Source of the DNA: Pseudomonadota bacterium
GTDB lineage: Bacteria; Pseudomonadota; Gammaproteobacteria; GCA-001735895
NCBI GenBank assembly: GCA_022545625.1
Contig: JACZQS010000081.1
Span: forward strand, 1 to 8,646
Length of the DNA: 8,646 bases
Direction of reading: 5' to 3'
Numbering within the stretch: position 1 is the stretch's first letter; every line of letters starts with the position of its first letter. Under the pieces are notes generated by a model. That model had not been told where the DNA came from. It did not search any database and worked only from the letters and a program-made list of their open reading frames with translations. This document shows, in pieces, positions 1 to 6,011 of this stretch. The position numbers and the translations under genes were made by a program.

Positions 1-624
1 CACGCCAACATAGCTATCGAACCAGGAGTCGATTATCAGGGCCTGAGTCCTGTTACAGGCATCCCCTTTCGGCGCCGGTATCAGTTCGATAATCTGCTCA
101 AGCAATTCTTCGATTCCAAGGCCTGTCTTGGCGCTTATTTCCAGGGCCTCGGAGGCATCGAGCCCAATGATTTCCTCAATCTCTCGCTTAACCCGTTCCG
201 GTTCGGCTGCTGGCAAATCAACCTTGTTCAAAACTGGAATCACTTCCAGATCGAGATCGATGGCGGTATAGCAATTTGCGACACTTTGCGCTTCGACACC
301 CTGTGACGCATCAACAATTAACAGGGCGCCTTCACAGGCAGCGAGCGATCGCGACACCTCGTAGGAAAAATCGACATGTCCCGGCGTGTCGATAAAGTTT
401 AATGTATAGGTCTCCCCATCTTTTGCTTCATATTTTAACGATACACTTTGCGCCTTAATCGTAATGCCCCGCTCTCGCTCCAGATCCATCGAGTCCAGCA
501 CCTGGTTTCCCATTTCACGCTCACTGAGGCCGCCGCATATCTGGATAAAGCGATCAGCCAGGGTCGATTTGCCGTGGTCGATATGAGCAATAATCGAAAA
601 ATTTCGTATATTTTTCATCCGCAT
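1..624 (-). CDS. lepA: Elongation factor 4 (LepA), N-terminal 208 residues, cut by left window edge
   Basis: Translation GTPase EF4/LepA, which acts on the ribosome (back-translocation or initiation roles have been proposed). The visible part is the GTPase domain and the start of domain 2. All G motifs are present: P-loop AHIDHGKST (residues 13-21), switch I RGITIK (52-57), DTPGH (79-83), NKVD (133-136) and SAK (164-166). The text is very close to E. coli LepA as I remember it (IRNFSIIAHIDHGKSTL, ICGGLSEREM, QALIIDSWFDSYVGV). The C-terminal part lies beyond position 1. The ATG at 624 is preceded by AGGGG at 637-641, a slightly long 12-nt spacing. An in-frame ATG at 618 aligns with the E. coli start, and a TTG at 627 is also possible. 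It is the last gene of the minus-strand sigma-E block; lepB normally follows. Confidence 0.98.
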   Translation of the reverse strand, partial: MRMKNIRNFSIIAHIDHGKSTLADRFIQICGGLSEREMGNQVLDSMDLERERGITIKAQSVSLKYEAKDGETYTLNFIDTPGHVDFSYEVSRSLAACEGALLIVDASQGVEAQSVANCYTAIDLDLEVIPVLNKVDLPAAEPERVKREIEEIIGLDASEALEISAKTGLGIEELLEQIIELIPAPKGDACNRTQALIIDSWFDSYVGV

Positions 625-671
625 CAATGAATATTTCCCCTGACGGATTATAGGTTAGGATGGGTCGGCGT

Positions 672-693
672 GAGACCTGATTCCCTGGGTCTC
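672..693. repeat. Inverted repeat GAGACC-N10-GGTCTC upstream of lepA
   Basis: The perfect 6-bp arms GAGACC (672-677) and GGTCTC (688-693) are separated by 10 bp, so the element spans 22 bp, about two helical turns. It lies about 50 bp upstream of the lepA start in a 224-bp gap. No T-run follows on either strand in the terminator sense, so an operator-like site or a weak RNA hairpin is more plausible than an intrinsic terminator. Function is unknown, and a 6-bp match could be chance. Confidence 0.3.
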
Positions 694-811
694 GATAAAA
701 ACTCGCGAAGTTTACGGTAATCACAGGCAAATCAACAGCAAAAAGGCGAAAAACCTGTGTTGCATCCTGCCAGGTGTGATTCGCCACGGGAATCGAGAAT
801 ATTATCGATGG

Positions 812-840
812 AATTTACGGCAGGACTGGTAAAGTAAATT
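812..840. repeat. AT-rich inverted repeat just downstream of the glutaredoxin-like gene
   Basis: AATTTAC (812-818) and GTAAATT (834-840) form perfect 7-bp arms around a 15-nt spacer. The element begins 8 nt beyond the stop codon of the glutaredoxin-like gene. In the minus-strand transcript it would be a weak AT-rich hairpin without a following U-tract. It might mark a 3' end or an entry point before lepA, but the evidence is only the symmetry. Confidence 0.25.
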
Positions 841-848
841 ACACACAG

Positions 849-1082
849 CTATTTCAGTACGATCAGGAGTGCCTTTTCATCGAAGAAATGGTGACAGATT
901 TCCGCATCTCCAAAATACAGAACAGGTACAAGAACATCAAATCGGCGTATTAAATTTTTATCTCGATCTATATCGACTTCCTGCCAGTGGATCGGCTTGT
1001 GATTACGACTAAATACCACCAGTGCCTTGCGCATTGCATCGCACAGGTGACAGTCCTCCCGGTAGTAAAATTTGAGCTTCAT
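849..1082 (-). CDS. Glutaredoxin-like CxxC protein (DUF836-type), 77 aa
   Basis: Small thioredoxin-fold protein of the glutaredoxin-like family. The N-terminal beta strand KLKFYYR leads into the redox motif DCHLCDAM (Cys11 and Cys14, CHLC). A DxDRD stretch (about residues 37-41) and the segment DVLVPVLYFGD with the cis-Pro context VPV (about residues 52-54) follow, both typical of this fold. There is no signal peptide or membrane segment, so it should be cytoplasmic. It sits between degP and lepA on the same strand, 119 nt after degP and 224 nt before lepA, so it may be an operon member or separately expressed. No good Shine-Dalgarno is seen before the ATG at 1082. The substrate is unknown; a thiol-disulfide role is inferred from the CxxC and the fold. 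Confidence 0.85.
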   Translation of the reverse strand: MKLKFYYREDCHLCDAMRKALVVFSRNHKPIHWQEVDIDRDKNLIRRFDVLVPVLYFGDAEICHHFFDEKALLIVLK

Positions 1083-1100
1083 TCAATTAGCCCGACACAT

Positions 1101-1110
1101 TGGTTAACCA
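1101..1110. repeat. Perfect 10-bp palindrome TGGTTAACCA
   Basis: TGGTTAACCA is fully self-complementary and lies 18 nt upstream of the start codon of the glutaredoxin-like gene. It is where an operator or a translational element could act. It has no recognisable owner and may be chance. Confidence 0.3.
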
Positions 1111-1157
1111 CGCCCGAACCCAGGGAGGTTCCCTAAAGCGTTGTGACGGGCGCATCT

Positions 1158-1182
1158 AATCCGTGCAATAAATGCACGGATT
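1158..1182. repeat. Strong hairpin: perfect 10-bp inverted repeat, 5-nt loop, downstream of degP
   Basis: AATCCGTGCA (1158-1167), loop ATAAA, then TGCACGGATT (1173-1182) form an uninterrupted 10-bp stem. It lies 19 bp beyond the degP stop. In the minus-strand transcript it is followed by AGATGCGCCC, not a U-run, so it is not a canonical intrinsic terminator; the plus strand has no U-run either. A 3'-end-stabilising or processing hairpin, a Rho-dependent pause or a dyad operator for the next gene all remain possible. Confidence 0.6.
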
Positions 1183-1201
1183 GTGATGGCTAGCTATTTG
1201 C

Positions 1202-2623
1202 TTATGAATCTTCGGGACGAATAGCGAGAAATACCGGGCCGGATCGTCTCTGCACCAATAATGCTACCGATTTACCCGCCTTCAAATCGTCGGTAATTGC
1301 ATCAAAATCGTCTACCGAGTCGACCGCAAGGTTATCGATCATGGTGATTACATCACCTTTCAGAATACCCGCGTCTCGAGCTGAACCGGTGTCGTCGACC
1401 TCGGTCACCTCGACCCCGGACTGCACCCTGAGCTTCTTCCGTGCCGATTCTGACAATTCGATCACGTTCATACCGAGCGCGGATTTCTCGATCGGTTTAT
1501 CATCCCCGGGTGTGAAGGAAGCCCGAGTCATCGAATCGGGTAACTCGGCAATCCTTACCTTGATTATCTCGCGAGAGCGATTACGGATAATCGTAACTTG
1601 CGCGTCCTTGCCCACTGCGGACCGTCCTACCAAAGGCGGCAAGCTGCTCGAATGCATTACTTTCCTACCATTGAATTCAACGATGACGTCACCAACCTGT
1701 AGCCCGGCATCCTTTGCAGGGCTGTCTTCCAGAACCTTGGCCACCAGGGCACCCTGGGGATTATCCATGCCGAAAGATTCTGCTAAATCTCGGGTCACTT
1801 CCTGGATTAAAACACCGAGCCAGCCTCGAGAAACACGACCGTTTAGTTTGATCTGGTTAGCGACATCCACTGCCATTTCAATTGGGATGGCAAAGGATAA
1901 TCCCATGAAACCACCCGTACGGCTGTATATCTGGGAATTGATACCGACAACTTCGCCGTCAAGGTTAAATAATGGACCACCCGAATTGCCGGGATTGATC
2001 GCAACATCGGTCTGTATGAACGGAACATAGTTGTCGCCGGGGAGGCTGCGGCCCTTAGCACTGACAATACCCGCGGTCACGGAATGGTCAAATCCAAATG
2101 GTGAACCTATAGCAAGCACCCATTCACCGACCTTGAGATCATCCGAATCGCCAAACTTTAGCGTAGGTAAATTGTCGGCATCAACTTTCAGTACCGCAAC
2201 ATCGGAGGCCTCGTCCGAACCTACAATTCTGGCCACATATTCTTCGCGGTTAGCCAGTCGAACCAGGACTTCATCGGCTCCCGCGATGACGTGATGATTG
2301 GTCAGAATATATCCGTCTTTGGAAATAATGAATCCGGAGCCTAACGACTGCGAATCACGTCGTCTTTCCCTGGGATTTTCATGGTCGAAAAATTTCTCGA
2401 ATAGTTCTCCGAACGGGGAGCCTTCCGGAAAATCAGGGATCGATGGGCCCTCGATCGACCTGCTTTTTCGTGCTTTGGTTTTGGTACTGATATTAACCAC
2501 GGAGTCTTTCGCCTGTTCGACGATCCAGGTAAAATCCGGTAGCGCAGCTTGCACTGCCAATAACGGCACACTCAATGTCATTATCAAAATAAAACGGAAG
2601 AAATAATTGCTATAGAAGTTCAT
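1202..2623 (-). CDS. mucD: Periplasmic serine protease/chaperone, DegP/DegQ/MucD (HtrA) family
   Basis: HtrA-type protease that degrades or refolds damaged envelope proteins. At 473 aa it has the length of DegP/MucD. The N-terminus (residues 1-26) is a Sec signal peptide with probable cleavage after AVQA. The trypsin-like domain carries the full catalytic triad: His111 in LTNHHV, Asp141 in SDVAVL and Ser214 in GNSGGP. PDZ1 spans about 266-360 (SRGWLGV... DVIVEFNGR) and PDZ2 about 383-470 (GDVITMID). The linker at about 50-92 is short and charged, and the protein has no cysteine, unlike E. coli DegP. The start is supported by AAAAGG 7 nt before the ATG. It lies 47 nt downstream of rseC, the position of mucD in Pseudomonas. 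A sigma-E-like promoter candidate sits at 2659-2685. degP or degQ would be equally acceptable names. Confidence 0.96.
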   Translation of the reverse strand: MNFYSNYFFRFILIMTLSVPLLAVQAALPDFTWIVEQAKDSVVNISTKTKARKSRSIEGPSIPDFPEGSPFGELFEKFFDHENPRERRRDSQSLGSGFIISKDGYILTNHHVIAGADEVLVRLANREEYVARIVGSDEASDVAVLKVDADNLPTLKFGDSDDLKVGEWVLAIGSPFGFDHSVTAGIVSAKGRSLPGDNYVPFIQTDVAINPGNSGGPLFNLDGEVVGINSQIYSRTGGFMGLSFAIPIEMAVDVANQIKLNGRVSRGWLGVLIQEVTRDLAESFGMDNPQGALVAKVLEDSPAKDAGLQVGDVIVEFNGRKVMHSSSLPPLVGRSAVGKDAQVTIIRNRSREIIKVRIAELPDSMTRASFTPGDDKPIEKSALGMNVIELSESARKKLRVQSGVEVTEVDDTGSARDAGILKGDVITMIDNLAVDSVDDFDAITDDLKAGKSVALLVQRRSGPVFLAIRPEDS

Positions 2624-2658
2624 TTTTTTACCTTTTAAGGATTAATAATTGCACACCG

Positions 2659-2685
2659 TAAGACCTGAAATCAATCTATCGGTTC
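2659..2685 (-). promoter_or_regulatory. Candidate sigma-E promoter for degP/mucD
   Basis: Read on the minus strand, GAACCG (2685-2680), 16 nt, then TCTTA (2663-2659) resembles the sigma-E/AlgU pattern GAACTT-N16/17-TCnnA, with the -35 matching in GAAC only. Transcription would begin near 2652 and give a leader of about 29 nt to the degP ATG at 2623, just enough to include its ribosome site. The element overlaps the end of rseC. degP is a classic sigma-E target in E. coli. The spacing is the same as in the rpoE candidate at 5779-5805. Confidence 0.42.
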
Positions 2686-3114
2686 ACTGCCAACTTCGAG
2701 AATTTGTGGATTAAATTGTTGCGAATAATGGTTTTTCGCGATCTGGCCCGAAAACCACAGCCCGGCAATAAAACCAGCCGTGGATAATATAAATACGCTT
2801 AATTCGGATCCGGTAAAAGCCCATTGAGCCAACAGGCCACCGCCTATTAATGCCACTAATGGCAGGCCGTATATCAATAGACTCGCGTTTAAAAAAGCCC
2901 TGTCCGGCAGTCCTACTAGAACTCTATCCCCTGCCTTTAGATCGTAATCGTTCCTGATCGCCAGTGGTTTACTTCGGTGGCCAAGCAAACGCCCGATGGC
3001 ACCCGTACCGCAGCCTTTATTGAGTTCGCAATGGCTACAGGCACTCTGGCGTTGCATGCGAATTATTGCCAGATCACCTTCGAGTCCGGACACGATAGCC
3101 TGCTCTTCAATCAT
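2671..3114 (-). CDS. rseC: RseC/MucC family membrane protein, sigma-E modulator
   Basis: 147-aa inner-membrane protein of the RseC/MucC family, a minor modulator of sigma-E activity; in E. coli RseC is also linked to reduction of the SoxR iron-sulfur cluster. The cytoplasmic N-terminal domain has the cysteine cluster SACSHCELNKGC (Cys26, Cys29, Cys35), followed by a beta-rich stretch ending AGDRVLVGLPDRAFL. Two predicted transmembrane helices follow (about 76-98 and 104-122), then a short polar tail. Only three cysteines are present: the residue matching an extra upstream Cys in E. coli RseC (LVSCDV, from memory) is not Cys. The ATG at 3114 is the first start after an in-frame stop and matches the family N-terminus (MIxE); no strong Shine-Dalgarno is seen. 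It lies 84 nt downstream of rseB. Confidence 0.93.
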   Translation of the reverse strand: MIEEQAIVSGLEGDLAIIRMQRQSACSHCELNKGCGTGAIGRLLGHRSKPLAIRNDYDLKAGDRVLVGLPDRAFLNASLLIYGLPLVALIGGGLLAQWAFTGSELSVFILSTAGFIAGLWFSGQIAKNHYSQQFNPQILEVGSEPID

Positions 3115-3198
3115 AGCGGAATTATAGTGCTAATCGACCTGGTCTTCGACTGTATTTTATTGTGAATAATTAACCTGGCCGACGCACGGGTATTAAAA

Positions 3199-4209
3199 TC
3201 AGGGACCCTGGCGATAAACCGACTCGGCCATGCGCCGGACTGTAATCGCCGGGACTGCACCTATCGCGGTGACTGAATAATTGTTTAATATACGGATATA
3301 TCCGTTTACAGCCCCCATCGAAGTCTCACCCTGAACTACCTGCAAGGTTTGTTTTTCAATGAATACCGACAATGATGCCAGTCCATCGGTATAAACCATC
3401 TGGTGAATAAACTGTTCCGTGTCGGCAAGCTTTCGTTTCACCGCTGATTCCTGCCAAAAACCATCAGGCGGGTTAGAAAAACCCCAGGTCATATCGACCT
3501 CGATGTTTCCGGAAGCATCTCCGCTACGAAATTGAATCAGCGAAAAACTGTCATCAAGCTCCGGCATCGTAATCAATTTCATTCGATCTTTTTTACTCAG
3601 CTCTTCCAGGTTGGTAAACATCACCACCTCTACTACCTCGTGCAACTCGTTGATCAAATTTGATTTTAGCAACAGTCCGTTACTCGAATTTATCCATAAC
3701 TTGAGTCCATAGCGTAATTGATCTTTAGGCTTGATATCGACAATGATTGATTCATGCCCAGCGACCCGATCTCCATCGGCCAGGCTCATATCATAGTATT
3801 TGCCAATTTTAGCTATATTATCCAGTACCAGTAGCGGTGAAAAATTTTTCTGGCTCGAATCACCTACCACCACCTTTCGGCTATCTGGCCAGATACAGGT
3901 TAGATTTTTGTTGTCGCGAATGACTTCGCGCGCCTCACCATTCAATGACAGCAGCCGTTCTCTTACACCGGATTCATCTTTTATATGAAGGATTGACATG
4001 CTTTCGAGCTGGTTTTCGTGCAGGTATACGAAATTCCCCTGGTAACTCAAGTTACGCATGGAGTCAGACATTTTTTCGATCCACTCCATTGCCGGGTTCG
4101 CAGAGACCTGGGTGATACCTGCCAGCAAAATGAGAGACAGAAAAACATACCCAGGAACCCACCGGACCCGGGGAGAAATTACCGCGTTGATCGCAGAGCG
4201 GCCTCTCAT
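3199..4209 (-). CDS. rseB: RseB/MucB, periplasmic negative regulator of sigma-E
   Basis: RseB/MucB binds the periplasmic part of RseA/MucA, shields it from site-1 proteolysis, and is released on sensing lipoprotein/LPS-type signals. With the ATG at 4209 the protein has 336 aa. A basic n-region and hydrophobic core (about 21-33) end at a signal-peptidase site after VSA (residue 37). The LolA-like N-terminal domain (about 40-215) contains NLSYQGNFVYLH and DGDRVAGHES. The C-terminal domain (about 240-332) contains TWGFSNPPDGFW and ends VTAIGAVPAITVRRMAESV, as in the family. The start is uncertain: the frame stays open upstream through ATGs at 4245 and 4323 to a TTG at 4377 inside rseA, and none has a good Shine-Dalgarno. 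I chose 4209 because it gives a plausible signal peptide and the usual family length. Confidence 0.93.
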   Translation of the reverse strand: MRGRSAINAVISPRVRWVPGYVFLSLILLAGITQVSANPAMEWIEKMSDSMRNLSYQGNFVYLHENQLESMSILHIKDESGVRERLLSLNGEAREVIRDNKNLTCIWPDSRKVVVGDSSQKNFSPLLVLDNIAKIGKYYDMSLADGDRVAGHESIIVDIKPKDQLRYGLKLWINSSNGLLLKSNLINELHEVVEVVMFTNLEELSKKDRMKLITMPELDDSFSLIQFRSGDASGNIEVDMTWGFSNPPDGFWQESAVKRKLADTEQFIHQMVYTDGLASLSVFIEKQTLQVVQGETSMGAVNGYIRILNNYSVTAIGAVPAITVRRMAESVYRQGP

Positions 4210-4351
4210 TCCCAAATTTTTCGTCGGGTAGTTCCCACCACGCATCCTGGAATCGGGAAAACCCGGTCTCGCTCGCCCACCATGCTTGCTACGATTCCCC
4301 AAATCCGAAAGATTTACTGGCATAGAATTCAATAGAATAGAACCTGTCCTG
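4210..4351 (-). other. rseA-rseB spacer: open, repeat-containing leader in the rseB frame
   Basis: If rseB starts at 4209, 142 nt separate it from the rseA stop. The stretch is open in the rseB frame and would encode a Gly/Arg/Asn/Pro-rich basic segment that makes little sense ahead of a signal peptide. Minus-strand near-repeats occur in it: ATTTGGGGAAT (4304-4294) and ATTTGGGAAT (4217-4208, running into the rseB ATG), and GCATGGTGGG (4285-4276) and GCGTGGTGGG (4243-4234). It may be an untranslated leader or a remnant of a small insertion. No promoter is evident. Confidence 0.5.
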
Positions 4352-5011
4352 TTACTTTTGTGCGTCAAATCCGGCAACCCTGGCCTGCGGGATCAACCCC
4401 TGCATGGAATTCGAGTATTCGGTATGATTCACCAGGTAGGCGTTTAATTTTTGTTGTAATGCCGGCGTGTTGTTGTTGATCTTCCAACGTAAACCACTGT
4501 CTACCGACGAAGATACAGTTACTGCGTTAGCCTGGACTGGCACATTGGCCAGAAAATCATTTCTTTTCTGATCAACGCCAACAATTTGCTCACTAGTCTT
4601 GCCAGAATTATTACCCAGATACGAGAATTGCCATAGCGTGACTGCCAAGACAGCTACCGACGCGGCAACTGCCATTCCGGCGAGAGGTTTCATCATTGAC
4701 CAGGTCCAGATCGATCGCCCATTATTGAGACTAGAATCATTTAAACCAGGTTCAATTTTGTTAGATGTCCTGTTGCCAGACAGATCGGCGGCATTTTCGA
4801 TCTGATCGATTTGCGCCATAATATTCGCACTAAAATTGGTATTGATATGCACCGGTAATTCGTGACGGATTACCTCACCAATCATTTGATAGCGGCGCAT
4901 TTTATATTTCAGATTGACGTCGCTCTCGACTTCGTCAAGAACGGATCTGCAGTGCGCACCATCGGAAAACTCATCCAGTAGGTATGATATTTTATCCTGC
5001 TGCTCTGTCAT
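4352..5011 (-). CDS. rseA: RseA/MucA anti-sigma-E factor, single-pass inner-membrane protein
   Basis: Anti-sigma factor that sequesters RpoE at the inner membrane until stepwise proteolysis (DegS/AlgW, then RseP) releases it. At 219 aa it has the family length. The cytoplasmic anti-sigma domain (about 1-70) begins ISYLLDEFSDG and contains YQMIGEVIRHELP, matching the RseA N-terminal fold. A variable linker follows, then one transmembrane helix (about 109-129, PLAGMAVAASVAVLAVTLW). The periplasmic tail includes NTPALQQKLNAYLVNHTEYS (181-200), the conserved region bound by RseB in relatives. There is one cysteine (Cys21) and no HxxxCxxC zinc motif. It lies 45 nt after rpoE, with GAGAAG 4 nt before the ATG. 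The exact protease cleavage site cannot be placed from this sequence. Confidence 0.94.
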   Translation of the reverse strand: MTEQQDKISYLLDEFSDGAHCRSVLDEVESDVNLKYKMRRYQMIGEVIRHELPVHINTNFSANIMAQIDQIENAADLSGNRTSNKIEPGLNDSSLNNGRSIWTWSMMKPLAGMAVAASVAVLAVTLWQFSYLGNNSGKTSEQIVGVDQKRNDFLANVPVQANAVTVSSSVDSGLRWKINNNTPALQQKLNAYLVNHTEYSNSMQGLIPQARVAGFDAQK

Positions 5012-5056
5012 AATTCTTCTCGTAACTAAAGGCTGTTAAATTCCACCCCTACTTAG

Positions 5057-5632
5057 TCATTCTAATAGTGGTCTAAGTTCCTTATCAATTGCATCCCGTG
5101 CGCGAAATATCCTGGATCGTACCGTGCCGATGGGGCAATCCATTACTTCGGCAATTTCCTCGTAACTCAATCCTTCGATCTCTCTCAACGTGATCGCTGA
5201 TTTGAGGTCATCTGGCAAATCTTTGATCGCCTGAAATACGGTCCGCTCAATCTCCTCGGAGAGTAGTAAATTTTCCGGAGTCGTATACTCTTTTAACCGC
5301 GACTCACCTTCAAAATGCTCGGCATCCTCCACATCAACCGTGTAATTCGATGACTTGCGTGCTCTTGATGCGAGGTGATTTTTTGCTGTATTGGCAGCAA
5401 TACGGTAGAGCCAGGTATAAAACTGGCTATCACCCCGAAAATTTCCAATCGCACGATAGGCTTTTATAAACGCATCCTGCGCTATGTCGTAACATTCTGT
5501 CTGGTCAGACACAAATCGGGCGATCAGGTTCACTACTTTATGCTGATACTTCTGTACTAAAATATCAAACGCAGCCTTGTCTCCCGCCTGTACCCGTTTA
5601 ACCAGCTCTGCATCAAGCAGATTCGTCCCCAT
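5057..5632 (-). CDS. rpoE: ECF sigma factor RpoE (AlgU), sigma-E
   Basis: Extracytoplasmic-function sigma factor that directs RNA polymerase to envelope-stress genes. At 191 aa it is close to E. coli RpoE and AlgU. Region 2 (about 24-90) includes the YDIAQDAFIKAYRAI helix and the -10-recognition segment FYTWLYRIAANTAKNHL. The linker (about 91-130) carries acidic DVEDAEHFEG. Region 4 (about 132-187) carries LREIEGLSYEEIAEVM and the helix-turn-helix CPIGTVRSRIFRAR that reads the -35 element. The start is supported by AAGGG 6 nt upstream of the ATG. It is the first gene of the minus-strand block and divergent from nadB, the arrangement also seen in E. coli and Pseudomonas. A sigma-E-type promoter candidate upstream (5779-5805) suggests autoregulation. 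Confidence 0.98.
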   Translation of the reverse strand: MGTNLLDAELVKRVQAGDKAAFDILVQKYQHKVVNLIARFVSDQTECYDIAQDAFIKAYRAIGNFRGDSQFYTWLYRIAANTAKNHLASRARKSSNYTVDVEDAEHFEGESRLKEYTTPENLLLSEEIERTVFQAIKDLPDDLKSAITLREIEGLSYEEIAEVMDCPIGTVRSRIFRARDAIDKELRPLLE

Positions 5633-5656
5633 TTAATACCCTTATAATTTTCTCAC

Positions 5657-5670
5657 AGCGCACACGCGCT
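5657..5670. repeat. Palindromic hairpin AGCGC-N4-GCGCT in the rpoE leader
   Basis: AGCGCACACGCGCT pairs perfectly over 5 GC-rich base pairs with a 4-nt loop. It ends 24 nt upstream of the rpoE start codon, just before the ribosome-binding region. It could be a structural element of the rpoE 5' leader or a protein-binding dyad. Without a U-run it is not a terminator. Confidence 0.4.
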
Positions 5671-5778
5671 AATGATGCTGACCCTGTTATTGCCCGATGC
5701 CGCCTGTTCCTGCCAACCCAAGCCCACCAATTGAGTGGCGCTAATTATAGAAAAAGTTTATTTTTCGATGCCCGGAAT

Positions 5779-5805
5779 AAAGACTGATTATATAATTAAA
5801 AGTTC
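5779..5805 (-). promoter_or_regulatory. Candidate sigma-E autoregulatory promoter for rpoE
   Basis: On the minus strand GAACTT (5805-5800), a perfect -35 match to the sigma-E/AlgU consensus, is followed by 16 nt and TCTTT (5783-5779), a partial -10 match. The spacing is canonical. Transcription would begin near 5772 and give a leader of about 140 nt. rpoE/algU autoregulation from such a promoter is established in E. coli and Pseudomonas. The final A of the -10 consensus is absent, so the call is moderate. Confidence 0.55.
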
Positions 5806-5911
5806 GATTAAAAAGTTTTGATATTGTCGAAAATGATAAGCGGGTTTCATCCCTGGTCGATTTTACCCAGAATACCATTTCAATACAGGGATATTAGCTG
5901 GGGCAGGGGCA

Positions 5912-5946
5912 AGCCCGCGTTTCTCACCACCTTCCTGCTGCGGGCT
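5912..5946. repeat. 7-bp inverted repeat abutting the nadB promoter
   Basis: AGCCCGC (5912-5918) and GCGGGCT (5940-5946) are perfect inverted arms around 21 bp, ending 5 bp upstream of the putative nadB -35. The position would suit a repressor or activator site. I do not recognise it as a known NAD-regulator operator. Confidence 0.3.
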
Positions 5947-5951
5947 AGTAA

Positions 5952-5981
5952 TTGCCTGGCGGATCAACAATTCGATATAAT
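5952..5981 (+). promoter_or_regulatory. Sigma-70-type promoter candidate for nadB
   Basis: TTGCCT (5952-5957), an 18-nt spacer, then a perfect TATAAT (5976-5981). The -35 matches TTGACA at four of six positions. Transcription would start near 5988, leaving a leader of about 24 nt before the nadB ATG. Confidence 0.55.
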
Positions 5982-6011
5982 CCCGTATGAATTTTACCCA
6001 CCGGGTCGAGC

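Larger units (their letters stand above)
5633..6011. other. 379-bp divergent promoter region between rpoE and nadB
   Basis: No gene is supported here. On the rpoE side lie the putative rpoE leader of about 140 nt with a palindrome (5657-5670), a stray TATAAT without a -35 (minus strand, near 5745) and the sigma-E-like site at 5779-5805, set in AT-rich sequence. On the nadB side lie a GC-rich patch with a 7-bp inverted repeat (5912-5946) and a sigma-70-like promoter (5952-5981). The plus-strand open frame at 5818-6015 runs into nadB out of frame and shows no family motif. Confidence 0.7.

Noticed and set aside
647..652. Perfect TATAAT on the minus strand just upstream of lepA as a lepA promoter
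   Set aside because: Transcription would start near 640, inside the putative Shine-Dalgarno (637-641), and no -35 hexamer is present at a suitable distance.
554..787. 77-codon minus-strand frame overlapping the lepA start
   Set aside because: GTG start, no Shine-Dalgarno, no recognisable motif, and it overlaps the well-supported lepA N-terminus in another frame. Kept only as part of the gap finding.
1158..1182. Intrinsic terminator of the rpoE-degP transcript
   Set aside because: The stem is strong, but neither strand has a U-run after it, so it is listed as an inverted repeat rather than a terminator.
1341..2030. 229-codon plus-strand open frame
   Set aside because: It is antisense to the DegP/MucD protease and peptidase domains, rich in Ser/Thr/Pro from reversed codons, and shows no family motif or ribosome site.
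3121..3126. TATAAT box before rseC
   Set aside because: It is only a few bases before the rseC ATG and has no matching -35; a transcript would start inside the gene.
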